Source: Mytilinidion resinicola
Lineage: Eukaryota > Ascomycota > Dothideomycetes > Mytilinidiales > Mytilinidiaceae
Direction: 5' to 3'
Assembly (NCBI RefSeq): GCF_010093595.1
Contig: NW_022985450.1
Location: 293,083-357,082 of the forward strand
Length of the DNA stretch: 64,000 nt
In this document: piece by piece, positions 32,562 through 44,508 of the stretch
Position numbering within the stretch: the first letter of the stretch is position 1
How the letters are laid out: each line of letters opens with the position of its first letter
Position numbers and translations under genes: made by a program
Notes under the pieces: generated by a model
Told to the model about the DNA's origin: nothing
Databases searched by the model: none
What the model saw: the letters and a program-made list of their open reading frames with translations, nothing else

Positions 32562-32687
32562 GGTCGCGTGGTGTAGTGTGAGTAGTGCCTGTTTCCCTCC
32601 TCGAAAATTATCGCTAACGTCATTAAAAGTGGTTATCACGTTCGCCTAACACGCGAAAGGTCTCCAGTTCAAACCTGGACGCGATCA
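32562..32687 (+). tRNA. tRNA-Val(AAC) with a 52-bp intron-like insert in the D-loop
   Basis: Removing 32578-32629 leaves a 74-nt cloverleaf. The acceptor stem 32562-32568/32680-32686 is fully paired, with one G-U pair. The anticodon stem TTCGC/GCGAA has anticodon AAC at 32648-32650. The variable loop is AGGTC, the T-stem TCCAG/CTGGA is perfect, the T-loop is TTCAAAC, and the discriminator A is at 32687. Nothing is inserted at the canonical 37/38 site. The insert in the D-loop begins GTGAGT, has a pyrimidine tract, a CGCTAACG branch-like sequence 12 bases from its end, and ends AAAAG, all hallmarks of a spliceosomal intron. Cutting exactly at GT...AG gives TAGT-TGGTTATC, the usual fungal D-loop. 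The A box is still matched in the unspliced gene (TGGTGTAGTGTG) and the B box is intact (GTTCAAACC). Confidence 0.85.
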
Positions 32688-32693
32688 TTTTTT
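32688..32693 (+). terminator. RNA polymerase III terminator
   Basis: A run of six T immediately follows the discriminator base of the tRNA-Val gene, with a second run of ten T at 32701-32710 as back-up. This suggests the gene is transcribed despite its D-loop insert. Confidence 0.85.
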
Positions 32694-32710
32694 GCTCATA
32701 TTTTTTTTTC

Positions 32711-33507
32711 AATTGCCATTACTTTGCACCGCCCTTCCTCCTATTTGCTTATTTAGTATTAGATGGCACAATAGGTCAAGTAGTATGCGCGTCGCATGTC
32801 ATTGGCTCGTACCTATAAGACGAAGCTGATAGAGGTGGACATACGCGTTGATAGGAACGGTCGAGAAGCTACTGACCCTCAACTGCTGTCGATGCAACGG
32901 CAAATTTACGGCTAGGTGCAACCGTATGAAGTCCTTCAGGCGGTTTTATTATATATACTTAGAATTTAGCTGAATTGAGGTTGCATATCTGTCGTAGGAC
33001 TAAGGAGACCGAGATTGATGGCGAAAGGAGGGGGTGATGCTGGGATGAGCACAGACCAGGGCTCTCACATATCAGCCTTGCAACGTTTCTTAATGATTCG
33101 GCTTCTCTCGTCATCATGCAGGGGGGATCTGCGCACCAAGACACACCAAGGAAACACCAAGGAAACACCAAGGAACGAATCCGACCAGGAACACCGGCGC
33201 CCAACTGTCTTCGGCAGGTGAGAGTCGCCGGAGCCCACCGTGTCTGCACGTGGGGAAGGTTTGTAGATAAAGAGGTCGATCCCAAAGGCTCACCCGGTGG
33301 TCGGGCCGTTTGCATAGGAAGCATGGCTCCGTTAGATGGGATCTACTATAAAGATCTGGTAGGACTGCGACACCGTGCACCAAGCAATGGCCCTTTCAGG
33401 ATCCCCTGTGCTTCCGTAACACAGCTTTCTTGCTGTTATTAAAGGCACGAGGCGGACTGCTGCGTCCTCGAGCTTTGCCCTCTCCCCTCATTAACGGACT
33501 CGACAAG
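32711..33507. other. gene-free stretch with 11-bp minisatellite
   Basis: No gene is supportable. Three copies of AAACACCAAGG-type units lie at 33143-33174. The last 100 bases form the leader of the phosphoesterase gene. Confidence 0.5.
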
Positions 33508-35767
33508 ATGCGTCTTTCCACGGCTTTTACAATAGCGGCAAGCGTGACAGCGGTATCGACTTGTGATAGCTGCTATGGACCACAGCACGATGTGGTGATG
33601 ACCCGCAATGGTACCCCCGCTCTTGTTCTCTCGCACCTAGCCCCCACTTACACCACTAGTCCGGCGAATGCAGCCTGACGCCCAGAACGCGACGACGGGA
33701 CCCAAAGGACCTCTTGAATGGGGTCAGATCAATTTCCTGCAGACGACCGATACACATGGCTGGCTCGAGGGCCATATCAAGGAGCAGAATTATGGCGCTG
33801 ACTGGGGCGATTTTGTGAGCTTCACGAAACATATGAAGAAGAAGGCGAAGAAGCTAGGTGTAGATCTCCTGCTCATAGATACGGGCGACCTTCATGACGG
33901 TGCTGGATTGAGCGATGCAACTACTCTCAACGGCGAGATTAGCAACCCTATCTTCGAGAACATCGACTACGACCTCCTTACCATTGGCAACCATGAGCTT
34001 TATGTTTCTGAGATTGCGTATGAGACTTTCAGCAACTTCTCAAAAAGGTATGGCGATAGGTATCTTACGAGCAATGCTCAGATCATCAATCCTTCGACCG
34101 GAGACTATGAATATATCGGCAAGAAGTACCGTTACTTTACCACTGAGCAGGGTAAATCTTAGCTTACTGCCCCAATATGTTCGGTAGATTGCTAATTGAA
34201 GATAGGTTTGCGCATCATGGCATTCGGAGTTATTTTCGATTTCACGGGAAGCTCCAACGTCTCGAAGGTAATCACGGCCAAGAACTTGATCGAGGAGAAA
34301 TGGTTCCTTGATGCTATTAATTACCCGAAGCCAATCGACCTTTTCCTCGTTATTGGGCATAACCCAATCAGAGTAAACGCCAGCACTTCCACCTTTGGCA
34401 CTCTTTTTAGCACGATCAGAAATCTTCGTCCAGATGTTCCAGTGCAGGGATTTGGAGGACACACGCACATTCGAGACTTCACAGTCTACGACAATAAGGC
34501 CACCGGCATGGAGTCAGGTAATACACATCTCACAAATCATTCGTGTCACGTTTACTAAACGGGCGAAGGCCGGTATTGTGAGACGTTAGGATGGCTTTCC
34601 ATAACGGGGATCAAGTCATCTTCGTGCAAAGCCGAAGACAATCCACACGGTGTTCCGCATCCAACCAGACCCGCAGTTCCCCTTAACACCAGCTTACCCC
34701 AGTCCAATACCCCCTCGACTTTGCGCTACGCGAGGCGTTACCTAGACTGGAATCGCCTTACCTTCGCTTATCATGCAGAAGGTAGCCAAGATCATACTTT
34801 TAACATCCCCAAAGGCGTTGGGGTTACCGGGGAAATCACGTCTGCCCGGAAGTCACTGAATCTAACGGCGCTTTACGGCTGTGCTCCTGAGTCTTACTGC
34901 CAATTTTGCAAGCCATTCCTTGCAGATGGAAATCTCTTTGGGCTTCTCCAGACTGCTTTAACTACGGTAGTCGTTAATGAAAATCGTTCGGATATCCCTC
35001 GCATCATCATCATCAACACTGGAAGCGTACGGTTTGATCTTGCCAAAGGCCCCTTCACGTATGACGATTCGTTCATCGTTAGCCCGTTCAAAGACGGTTT
35101 CCAATTCATCCCGGACGTCCCTTATGAGCAAGCATCGGTAAGTGTGTCTCGACTCTCTCGCAGAACCATCAACTCTAACATCAAACAGCAAGTCCTTGGT
35201 ATCTTGAACGCAGGCCCTTTTCAAAAGAAACGCCGCGACCTCGAGACTCGAGACTTCGGATTCGAGCCTCTCGCCGATCGCGACATCTGCCTCGACCCTC
35301 GGATTACTCACAACCACGACGGCCTGAAAGCTCGCTCCAGCTCCAGCTCCAGCTCCGGCATTATCCGCCGTCAAAACACTTCCCCCGTCCCCGGCTACAC
35401 CACCACTGATGACTTCGGCACCGACGGCGATGACACCGTCCATTCCAAGATCCCGAACTACGCCCAGCCCAACGATCTGCAAGCCAATGGATCATTCCCG
35501 ACCGACGGCTCCACACCTAAGACGGTAGATCTAGTGTTCCTAGATTTCATTCAGAGCTACATTCTCGCGGCGCTGAACAGCATCGGGGGCAGTTATGTAA
35601 CCGGGGATGTGAGCTACTATTTACCTAAGACATTCACGACAAATAGCTATTTGCCAGCGTATGCGAAGGTGGCGTGGCAGGAGAATGTTCCCAATTGCCC
35701 CGTCGGTGCAGGTATCGGGTTTGATAAGAGGGGAAGAAGGCTGGATTCGATGGGTGTGAGGATCTAG
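33508..35767 (+). CDS. secreted 5'-nucleotidase/UshA-like metallophosphoesterase
   Basis: Five exons, 33508-33610, 33660-34151, 34206-34517, 34569-35137 and 35189-35767, give 684 aa. A signal peptide (MRLSTAFTIAASVTAVSTC) leads the mature protein to the secretory route. The dinuclear-metal phosphoesterase motifs are present in order: TTDTHGWLEGH, LLIDTGDLHDGAGL, LTIGNHELY,  VIGHNPIR and FGGHTHIRD. A C-terminal 5'-nucleotidase-type domain follows (GVTGEITSARKSLN, IIIINTGSVRFDLAKGPFTYDDSFIVSPF). It likely hydrolyses nucleotides or other phosphoesters outside the cell or in the vacuole, giving phosphate. Intron 4 is 51 bp with no stop, so retention would add 17 residues. A low-complexity Ser run (SSSSSSSG) lies at the centre of the C-terminal part. 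Confidence 0.9.
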
Positions 35768-36487
35768 TGGGGTTAGTTGCTTGTCAGGAACGGAGTGGCT
35801 TGCAGGTGCTCTTAAGCGATAAATTCTGCGCTAACCGGATTTGGGAATACCTGATCTTCATTCACTGGACGTTCAAGACTAACGTAAAGCTTCTTTAGAT
35901 GTAGTTTTCTGAAATCTTTAGGGCGCTCGAGTGGCCAGCTTGCCCGTGAAGCACGTTACTCAGCGAGCCGAGGGATACTAGATGGTAGTAGTGCGGTAGG
36001 TCGTCACGTCATTAGCATTCAAAATGGGCAATTGCATGGAACACACCTAGCCTTTCCCACGTGTGCTGAACAATCAAACCACAGCTCGTGACTTGCTCCT
36101 TCGTTTTCTTATCTTTCGAATATGCAGGTCCTCGCTAACTGTGCTATTTTCATTGCTCTCATTCCTGCCTAAGGTGGTGTCATAACAGCCACCTCGGTAT
36201 AGAGGGCCCGCTGGATTGGCCATGCTCCAAGTTCTAGAACCGAACGAGCCAGATAGCAGCTCGTTCGAAATACCAGCCACCTCTTGCGAATGAACCATGT
36301 GCGGGCTCCTAGCAAGCTAAGTACCGGGCCATATGCGGAACAAGCTGCGATCGTGACAAAAGCTATCACTAGATGTGAACTATGGATATCTATATCTTCG
36401 GCTCTGAGCCTATGTTCCTGTTCATCAACCTTGGCCTTCTTACCCATCACTGTCTCCAGAAGCATTTCGCATCCCTCCTGGCCCACA
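35768..36487. other. intergenic region
   Basis: I see no supportable gene. The stretch contains the upstream region of the Dal5-like transporter. Confidence 0.5.
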
Positions 36488-38329
36488 ATGGCTGAGAAAA
36501 CCCCGTCGATCGCGTCCTCAACGGTTTCCCGTACCTGGCGAGGATGGCTGTGGGATTCCGCCGACGTATCTAAAGAGGAACGAATGTTTCTCTTCAAACT
36601 GGACGCTTCGCTATTGACATTCGGAACTCTCGGAATGCTGATTAAATGGATCGACACTTCCAACATCACCAACGCTTTCGTCTCGGGCATGAAGGAGGAC
36701 CTCAACCTCTATGGCAACCAGTACAACTACATCGTCGTCTCCTGGACCGTTGGCTATATCATTGGGCAGTGGCCGTCCAATTTCATCCTGACTCGAGTTC
36801 CTGCCCATATTTGGATTCCCTTTCAAGAAATTGGCTGGACGGTCTTTACTTTCGCGCTGGCTGGTGCCAAGTCTTATCATGCAATGCTGGGACTTCGTTT
36901 CGTCGTCGGGCTTTTTGAGGCGGGATACTGGCCTGCTCTTTACTATGTACTCGGGTCTTGGTACAATAAGCGTACGCTGTTATCACATCGTCATCGAGAA
37001 CACAATTGCTAACACATTCCGATAGGCGAGCTTGGAAAACGGAACGGTATCCTCCAATCAGCTGTATCAATTGCGCCCATCTTCAGTGGCTTCTTGCAAG
37101 CTGGTATCTACAACAGTCTGGACGGTCATGCTGGTCTGGCTGGATGGAGATGGTTGTTCGGTACGAGATCGATCCCCGATCGCTTGTTGATCCCGTTGTT
37201 AACTTTCATTTACCAGTCATCAACGGTGTCATTTCTTTGCCGATTGCCATTTTAGCCTATTTCTGCTTGCCCGACACGCCAGGAACCGCCAAGCCCAACT
37301 GGATCTTCAACGAGCGTGTAAGTGCACATATTGGGTGCGGGGCGAGAGCAAAATACATCTAATGCATCTACTTAGGATATTCAAATTGCGCAAGAGAGGA
37401 TGGAAAGAGCCGGTCGCAAACCTGAAGGCAAGCCGTATACCGTAAAGGTCATTTTGGGCTACTTGACGAGCTGGAAAACCCTCCTTTTCACACTCATCTT
37501 CACGATGCAGCCATTTGGGGGGCAACCATTTACGGCGTTCGTCTTCTGGCTCAAGGCACACAACAAGAAGGGCAAACCTATGGTCTACTCGGTGGCTCAG
37601 ATTGTGAGTTGTCTTCCCGACTGTTATTCTCAACGCATGGCAGAGTCTGAGACTGATACTACTTGACAGAATGAATACCCGACAATCGGTAACGCTTTCA
37701 CGGCTGCGTACTCCTTGATATGCGTTTGGATCTCTGACGGGCCATTGCGAGGGCGACGATGGCCTATCATTCTATTCTCCAATCTGGTCGCCATCGTCGT
37801 GTTCGTCTTGCTGGTGGTGACACCGGTTATGGGCCCCTTCTCACACAGAGCGCCATTATACATCATATCATCCATCGGAGGAGCTTGTGTGCCCTTGACA
37901 ATGGCGTGGATGGCTGAGCTCATCTCCGATAATGCCGAGCAGCGAGCTTTCACCGCAGCTGCGATGAACACCCTCCAATGTTAGTACACCTAGCCCATGA
38001 TCATTGCAAGGTTCCTAAAAACGCTATGTATAGACACTTTCCAAGCTTGGATCCCACTAGTCTGGTTCCAGCAGATCCATCAGCCATACGTCACTGCCGG
38101 CAACCGAGCCGCAGCCGTAGTAGCAAGCTTCAACATCATCGTCTTCATCACCATCGCCGTCCTCGCCCATAGGGAGAAGCTGGCCAAGAAGCGCAAGCAT
38201 CAACTTCAAGCTACGTCGGACTCGCCCGAGCCAGGGACATCAGTCGACGAAGGCAATGAGAAAAGCTTATCTGTCGGTGTGTTCGCTCTCCAGCCCGCGA
38301 CTGTAGAGGCAGCAGGGCGGCCTATTTAA
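36488..38329 (+). CDS. Dal5-like MFS anion:cation symporter
   Basis: Six exons (36488-36971, 37026-37160, 37217-37317, 37376-37603, 37670-37979, 38034-38329) give 517 aa. About twelve hydrophobic segments are present. Family marks are WIDTSNITNAFVSGMKEDL in helix 1, TVGYIIGQWPSNFILTRV, LGLRFVVGLFEAGYWPALYYVLGSWY at helix 4, and FLPDTPGTAK-like LPDTPGTAKPNWIF at the central loop. That is the allantoate/pantothenate/nicotinate (ACS) branch of the MFS, plasma-membrane importers of small organic anions. The start at 36488 (CACAATGG) is preferred to an upstream ATG at 36284 because family members begin shortly before the first helix. All five introns are required for the frame. Confidence 0.9.
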
Positions 38330-38878
38330 GTCTAGAGTAGTTCTATCGATGTACTACTCTTATGAAGGAGGTTTACGAGGCCGTGCGTTATGCGATGAGC
38401 TGCTGTACCGCGATAGCACGCGCCGAATCGCGAAGTGGTCAGGACTGTAGTTTACGACAAACTATTCAATCGAATCCATGTACAGATCGCACGTTTACTG
38501 AAATTCAATGAAAACATGAAGCCTAGTACTTGGAATATATCATCAAACCTCTCACATGTCCAATTCTTGAGGAGCATGCTCAATACGCCGACCAATCAGA
38601 ACCCCTGAGGGGTCTCCCAGACCGCCCTCATAGCCGACTTCTTTCTGCTGAACCTATTCTCCGACCTCGGTCGCCGACATCATTCACATTCACAGGGCAA
38701 GGGCAAATTTGTAATCATAGTGTAGGAGCAATTCTAATCATCTTGTATATTCCCCCTTCATCTTTCGATCATAAACCCGTCCCATCAATTCTCGTCTTCA
38801 AACCCCACACCCTGATTCTACCCCGCTCCACCCCCACTTCCTCATCTCCAAACATCAACACTCTCCCATTCAGCAAAT
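38330..38878. other. intergenic region
   Basis: This is the upstream region of the GST gene; I see no gene. The 80 bases before the ATG are pyrimidine-rich (CT tracts), as is common at fungal promoters. Confidence 0.5.
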
Positions 38879-40036
38879 ATGACCACGGAAATCCACAAAG
38901 CAGGCACAGCAGACGGCTGGCACGGCGTCATAACGCCCGGCGGTGACTTCCCGCCAGAAGCAGGCCGCTACCACCTCTACGTCGGCCTCTTCTGTCCCTT
39001 CGCCCACCGCGTCAACCTACTCCGCTACATCAAAGGCCTCACGTCCATCATATCCCTCTCCGTCGTGGGCCCGTATCCAAAGGGCGACGACAAGGGGTGG
39101 CCGGGGTGGAAGTTTCCCGCCTCGGATACGGAGTACGAGGGCGCGACGGTCGATCATCTCTTCGGCAGCGAGTACCTGCACGAGGTGTATTTCAAGGCAG
39201 ACAAGGAGTATAAGGGACGGTACTCGGTACCGTTGCTGTGGGATAAGAAGACGGGGGGGATTGTGTGTAATGTGCGTTAGAAGAGGTGTCTTCAGATATC
39301 TTTTTCCCTCGGAGCGAGTGGTAAGAGATGAGTGCTGATACGAATGGGATACAGGAATCGGCCGAGATGCTCAGATGGCTACCGACTGCTTTCAATTCGC
39401 TGATTCCAGAGGAGAAAGCGAGGATAGATCTGTATCCGTCGCCGCTCAGGTCGCAGATTGATGAGGTATCTGAGTGGATGCAAAAGGACTTTAACATGGG
39501 CGTTTACAAAGCTGGCTTTGCGACGACCCAGGAGGGCTACGACGCGGGCGTTGTGCCTGTCTTCGCTGCTTTGAATAAGCTCGAGGAGATCATTGCTTCA
39601 AACGGTGGGCCATTTATCCTCGGCAAGCAAATGACGGAGTTGGATGTAAGAGCGTTCGCGACGGTGATCAGATTCGATGTGGTGTATGTGCAGCATTTCA
39701 AGTGTAATCTGGGGATGGTGCGCTGGGATTACCCCGTCACATCGAATTGGTTGAAGAGGATGTACTGGAAAGTAGAGGGATGCAAGGAGAGTACAGATTT
39801 CAGGCATATCAAAGAGAACGTCAGTATAACATCCTGCGTTTGAGATGAGAAGGGGGTTTGCTAATGTGTCTTTGTGATAATAGTATACCAAAAGCCATGC
39901 GGGTATCAATCCTCATGCCATCACTCCCATGGGTCCGTACCCGAATATCGACGAGGGATTTGAGGAGGATTTTAGCAAGTTGAGAGTGGGAAAAATCAAA
40001 CTGCCGGCGGTGTTGGAGTATCAGAGTAAGGTGTGA
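38879..40036 (+). CDS. glutathionyl-hydroquinone reductase / Xi-class GST (Ecm4-like)
   Basis: Three exons, 38879-39271, 39355-39819 and 39884-40036, give 336 aa, the usual length for Ecm4/YqjG enzymes. The thioredoxin-like N-terminal domain has the catalytic cysteine in YVGLFCPFAHRVNL at about residue 38, followed by the class-specific GWPGWKFP and EVYFKADKEYKGRYSVPLLWD. After intron 1 the frame continues ESAEMLRWLP, then a helical C-terminal domain (GPFILGKQMTELDVRAFATVIRFD, DFRHIKENYTKSHAGINP). Such enzymes reduce glutathionyl-hydroquinones with glutathione in the cytosol, in quinone and redox detoxification. All motif residues are present. Confidence 0.93.
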
Positions 40037-40791
40037 TACTAGTGAAATGGCTATGATCTGACAGTTGAAGGTTCGGAGACAGCGTCTTTGACGAGTTTCT
40101 CGCTTGATACGCTATGAGGTATTCGAAAGGCTGAACCTCACATGTAAAAGATGGTGCGAAGTTGTCGAGGAGTGTGAGGTAGTATTTGGAGCATTCGCTA
40201 CCCCCTTTGTAACTCAGAAATGATGGCATGATGGTGCCGAGTTAGGTACGCTTTCATTCGGATCTGCAAAAGTCTTTTAGCATATCAACGAATCCATTAA
40301 AGGGCTCCCTTTCTCCTCCATCACCCCTGGTCTTCCAACCCTTTCGAAGGCTACGTCAACAAAATCCCCAAAGACGAGAGTAAAGCACCGAAAACCCTGT
40401 CCCTAATATCGAGTGCCTGACTCCTTACATCCCCCAGAGTTCCAGGCCCCGCTATTGAAGGCCTCCTCATAGTGCCACCCACACTCCAAAACCTCACGCG
40501 CGCACTCGCAGGAAAAAACATTGCCGGACTCAAAGCTGTTTATTTTCTACATTTTCTAGCCCCAACTCCGTCTTACCTCCAAAAACCACCTTCACCACCC
40601 AAAAGCACACCTCTCATCCCAACCTACTATCCCACCATCATCTACCTCTAGCTCAAACTCCCTGAAAAGCACACTCCCCAACCCACCCTACTCCCCCAAC
40701 TCCTTCCCCCTTCTACCTCCCACCCCCATTAAACCCCCCCGGATAGCACCCATCCCAACACCCCAGGTGGAAGAGAAGGCAGTCGACTTCG
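40037..40791. other. gene-free stretch
   Basis: Strongly C-rich and A-rich on the plus strand (40600-40760). No recognisable gene is seen. Confidence 0.5.
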
Positions 40792-41194
40792 CTACGCTTG
40801 GAGAGGGGGTGTGGGGGAAGCTGGGGTTGGGGTTGGGGTTGGGGGGGTGAGGTTAGGGATTCGGGATATCAGAGCTTCGTACGCCTCGCACCCGGCGACT
40901 TTCTGGCCGAGCTGGTGGTAGGTCCTGCAGCTAGGCTCGAGGCCCTTGAGGGCGAACGGGTCGTAGGAACGCCATTTATCGTGTCGCAGACCTATGTCCA
41001 GGTCTGGACGTCGTCGGCGGCTCACCGCGCGCTTCCAGGTGCGAGTGGAGGAGGAGGACGGGGATAGATGTCGTCGTGAGAGTAGTGGGCGTGCTTTCGG
41101 TCTTGGAAGGGCTATTCTTAGCGGCGATGGGGCTGGCGGAGGCGAGAGGGAGGGAGGCAGCGAGACAGACGGAGAGGAGCGTGGTTGGCTTCAT
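40792..41194 (-). CDS. possible small secreted protein
   Basis: An ATG at 41194 opens a strong signal peptide (MKPTTLLSVCLAASLPLASASPIAA). To continue past a stop at 40976 a 34-bp GTGAGC...CATAG intron must be removed (about 41027 to 40994). This leads into GLRHDKWRSYDPFALKGLEPSC and a Pro/Thr-rich tail ending at 40792. The result would be a secreted protein of about 120 aa with few cysteines. A 34-bp intron is shorter than any other in this window, so the join is doubtful; without it the product is a 72-aa secreted peptide. I recognise no family. Confidence 0.3.
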
Positions 41195-41800
41195 GTTGAA
41201 AGGGCGGGAGGCTGTGTGGGCGTCGTGTGGCTGTCTTTGTCAAAAGAAGTGGACGCTGTGTGCTTGAGTAGCAACGTCTGTGTGTGCGTGTGTGTGTGTT
41301 GAGAGATGAAGCTTCAAGGCGTGGGAGGCGTAGTGTATATACTATATTCCACTTTGAATTAATCAGAGTTTCATATTTTAGATTAAGGTGTGCCGCTGCG
41401 GACAATAATAGTGCTCAGAGTCCCAGCATAATCATGAAGCCACGGTACAAAAACCATGATCCGGCGATGCAGAAACGCGAGCTCCAAACCATAGACCTCA
41501 TTTGTGCTGAGGCTTACTATCTCTTGCAATTGCTTTGCTACCACCTGAAGTGGTCCCACTTAGTCAAGACTGTTTGGGAAATCAGCTTGATATTGACCGC
41601 AATCGGCTCTCAGTAGTAGGCGTTTTGAGAACTTGTTTCAGATGCGGTAATCGTAGTGGGCGTGTCCTCCCACGGCTCCATGGTTCTAGACCAAGCCGAT
41701 CCACTGTCTATTAAGTAGATCTCTTACATAGTCATCCGTCTAAATATTGCATGGAAGAGTCTCGGATCGCGATTCATAATTTATTGATGTGAAGATCGTC
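41195..41800. other. gene-free stretch
   Basis: Contains a TG-rich microsatellite (TGTGTGTGCGTGTG) at 41279-41300. I see no supportable gene. Confidence 0.5.
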
Positions 41801-43380
41801 CTATATCCGCGTGGGGAATACTAACGATACCGAACTAAATGATAGGTTAGCATCATAAGCATCATGAAATCGGAAAGTAAAGGAACTTACTCATCGCCCG
41901 CCGTGACAACAGCATTCCCATCTCCCTGCACAAACCCCATAATCCCACCACCTTCACCACCACCCCTGTGTCCTCTCCACTCACCCACAAGTCCCTTTGC
42001 TGCAGCCGCAGTACCACCTCTTGCATCCCACCGCCTAACAACCCCATCATATCCGACCGATGTGAGCAACCCTCCTGCTTGGCCTGAACTGTTCACAAAC
42101 TCGACCTTGACAACAGGCTGCTCGCCTTCGTCGTCCTCGTGAGCTCCTTGTATACTCCGCCGTACTGCAAACCGATGTGCCGTGTCGAACAGCGTGATTG
42201 AACCGTCCACATTTCCAGCCGCCATGAGAGTCAACGGAGGCTGCGAGAACGATATCGTCTCCACGTTATCCACACCAGCCGCCAAACTCGCCAGAATCTG
42301 ACCTGATTGCCCAGCCGATGCTCCCGCGGCCACTGATTTCGGCCCACCCGCCAGCTTCGCGCCACCAGCCTTGCTCTTAGCTCCTGAGCCCTTGCCACTG
42401 ACCGCACCTGAGGCTGCGACCCCTAACCGTGGCAATCCCACAACGCGGATCTGCCCTTCTCGGCCTCCTACGGCGGCAAACGCCCCATTAGGTGCAATGG
42501 CAACACTGTACAGACCTCCCTCAACCCTGAACCGCTCGTCAACCCCCGTCAAGCCAACAACATGCTGCCCATCCGCGAGCCCTGCAGCACTAGCCTCCCC
42601 AAACACATCCCACACATAAAAACTGCTATCCTCCGCCACCGTCGCGAGCAGCTTCCCATCCGGAGTCCACGCGCCGGCCGTCGTCGCCTCAGTATGTAGA
42701 TAGAACGCCTGCACAATCGTGAGCGGGCTCGCCTTATCCGCCGCATCAATCTTATACACCCACACACTGCCATCATTCGCACCGAACGCGATCGTATTCG
42801 GGTGATCAGGGTTCGGACACGCCTCCATCCACTGTATCTCCTCCACCTCCTGCGCCTCGGCGAGGAACTTCCACCGCCGGCCCGCAGGCTCGCCCTGCCA
42901 GACGCGTAGCTTCCCGTCCAAGCCCGCGGTCGCGACGTACTGCCCCTTTGGTTTCGTGAAGACGATCGCGTTCACGCTGTCGGTGTGGCCCTCGAGCTTG
43001 AACAGGCTCTCCAGCGACGCGCGCTCCACGGGCTGCGGGTTGCTCTCGTAACTCGGCGGGAGGACGGGGCCCGGGGCCGGTGTCGCGTCGAAGATGTAGC
43101 CGCAGTCGTCGCCGCCGCCCGTCGCGATTATGGCGGGGTGCACGGGGTGCTGCGCGATGCAGAAGATGCTGTCGTTGTGGGCGTCGAAGTGGGCGGCACT
43201 GTCGTTTTGGAGGGCGATTTCTTCGAGCGTGGTGGGCTCGGCGCCCTCGTCCTCGTCGTCAGAGTCCATGGGTGCGTCTTCATCTGAGGGAATCTCTTCG
43301 CCGGCCTCGTTGGGGTCGAGCATGACCTCTTCGTTGTCGTCTTCATCGTCGCCCTGGTGGTGGGGCTGATGGGTGGACAT
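41801..43380 (-). CDS. SQT1: WD40 ribosome-assembly protein (Sqt1/AAMP-like)
   Basis: Two exons, 43380-41891 and 41834-41801, give 507 aa. The acidic N-terminus (EDDNEEVMLDPNEAGEEIPSD) and seven WD40-like blades (for example HNDSIFCIAQHP, GHTDSVNAIVF with KLRVW, SFYVWDVFG, GSITLFDTAHRF, GVVRRWDAR) match the Sqt1/AAMP family. In yeast Sqt1 is the chaperone that binds new uL16 (Rpl10) before it joins the 60S subunit. The ATG at 43380 (MSTHQ) is chosen over an upstream frame extension without homology. I place a 56-bp intron (GTAAGT ... GCTAACC ... TTTAG) just before an otherwise premature TAA. The spliced end reads TAGDDSVSLVF, closing the last blade. Pro/Ala/Gly/Lys-rich insert loops lie in the fifth blade. 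Confidence 0.87.
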
Positions 43381-44508
43381 TTTGGTACGTGTGCTGTGAG
43401 ATTGAGGAGAATCGGAGGCGTTGTTGGGGATGGGAGAGGTAGGCTCTGCGCGCTCTCGAGGGGTTCTTATTGCCCTTGCTGAGCAATGCAATGTTGGTGG
43501 AAGGCGATGGGTTTTCTTTGGTGCTTAGAAATTGTTCTGGCAACGCTCAGACAAAAATTTGGGACCCCTCGCTCGGCCATCCTGGCAATCCAAGCCCCGA
43601 ACGTCATACATCACGTGATCTATTATTTCCCAGAAGACTTTTAGAAGGTTTTTGGAAGCTTCATCTTTTGTTTGAAGACTCGAAGTTTCTTTTAAGGTTT
43701 AAAACTCTTCGGGTCTGCATATATAATAGTCCTACCTAAGTATATATTAAAATATAGCAATAGGCTTATATAATAGATATATAAGTCTAGCGCCTAGTAA
43801 GTCTATCAAAACCAATGAAGACGTGCAATGCTATAGACACGAAACCTATGTTTAGGACAGTGTAGTGCAGAAGCACCCTCAAGGCTGATTTGCAGTTTCA
43901 CTATTGAGGGTGAGGCTGTGCTGCTGTGGCGTGGATAGCAGTCCACGGAGAAGCGGAGATGGCGACAGCTTGAGGCTTTTCCACCCAACTGCATCAGAGA
44001 GGAGACAACGACGAATCCTGGGAATGCGACTGGTTGAAGAAAGTATCAAGAGGGGGCCGCGGCAGCCCTGAAGTCGACGATATGGTCTAGGGAAAAAGCG
44101 GTAAGGTCAAGCGCACGGACCTTGATACTAAAGTATATCAATTCGCGTCCGCCTTGAACTACATGACGACAATCATTTATCAAAGTCTGTGAGGTGCATT
44201 ACACGTAGATATTATCTTCAGTATGGATTCAACACGGCCGGCTATCTGTTTCGAGGATTTCAAAAGACTATTCATGATCTCGGAACCCCTCAGGAATCTT
44301 GAAGCCTCCGGGCGGCTGCACGCCATCAGAACCGCAGCCTTGCAACAAGGCACACAGAAGGCAGACTTACATCACTATTCTAATGCCGGGCGTTTATTTC
44401 TTGGCGGAGGTTACTAACTTCTCAAGAGGGCGGTTATTCTAAGATTCTCGTTTCCTTCCCGGCAAGCTCTTCAATTATCTTATCCCTCACATAGTCTTCT
44501 TTTCCGCC
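43381..44508. other. gene-free stretch, partly AT-rich
   Basis: 43730-43800 is very AT-rich (TATATAATAGATATATAAG). A small frame at 44223-44417 has no recognisable family. No RNA gene is seen. Confidence 0.5.
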
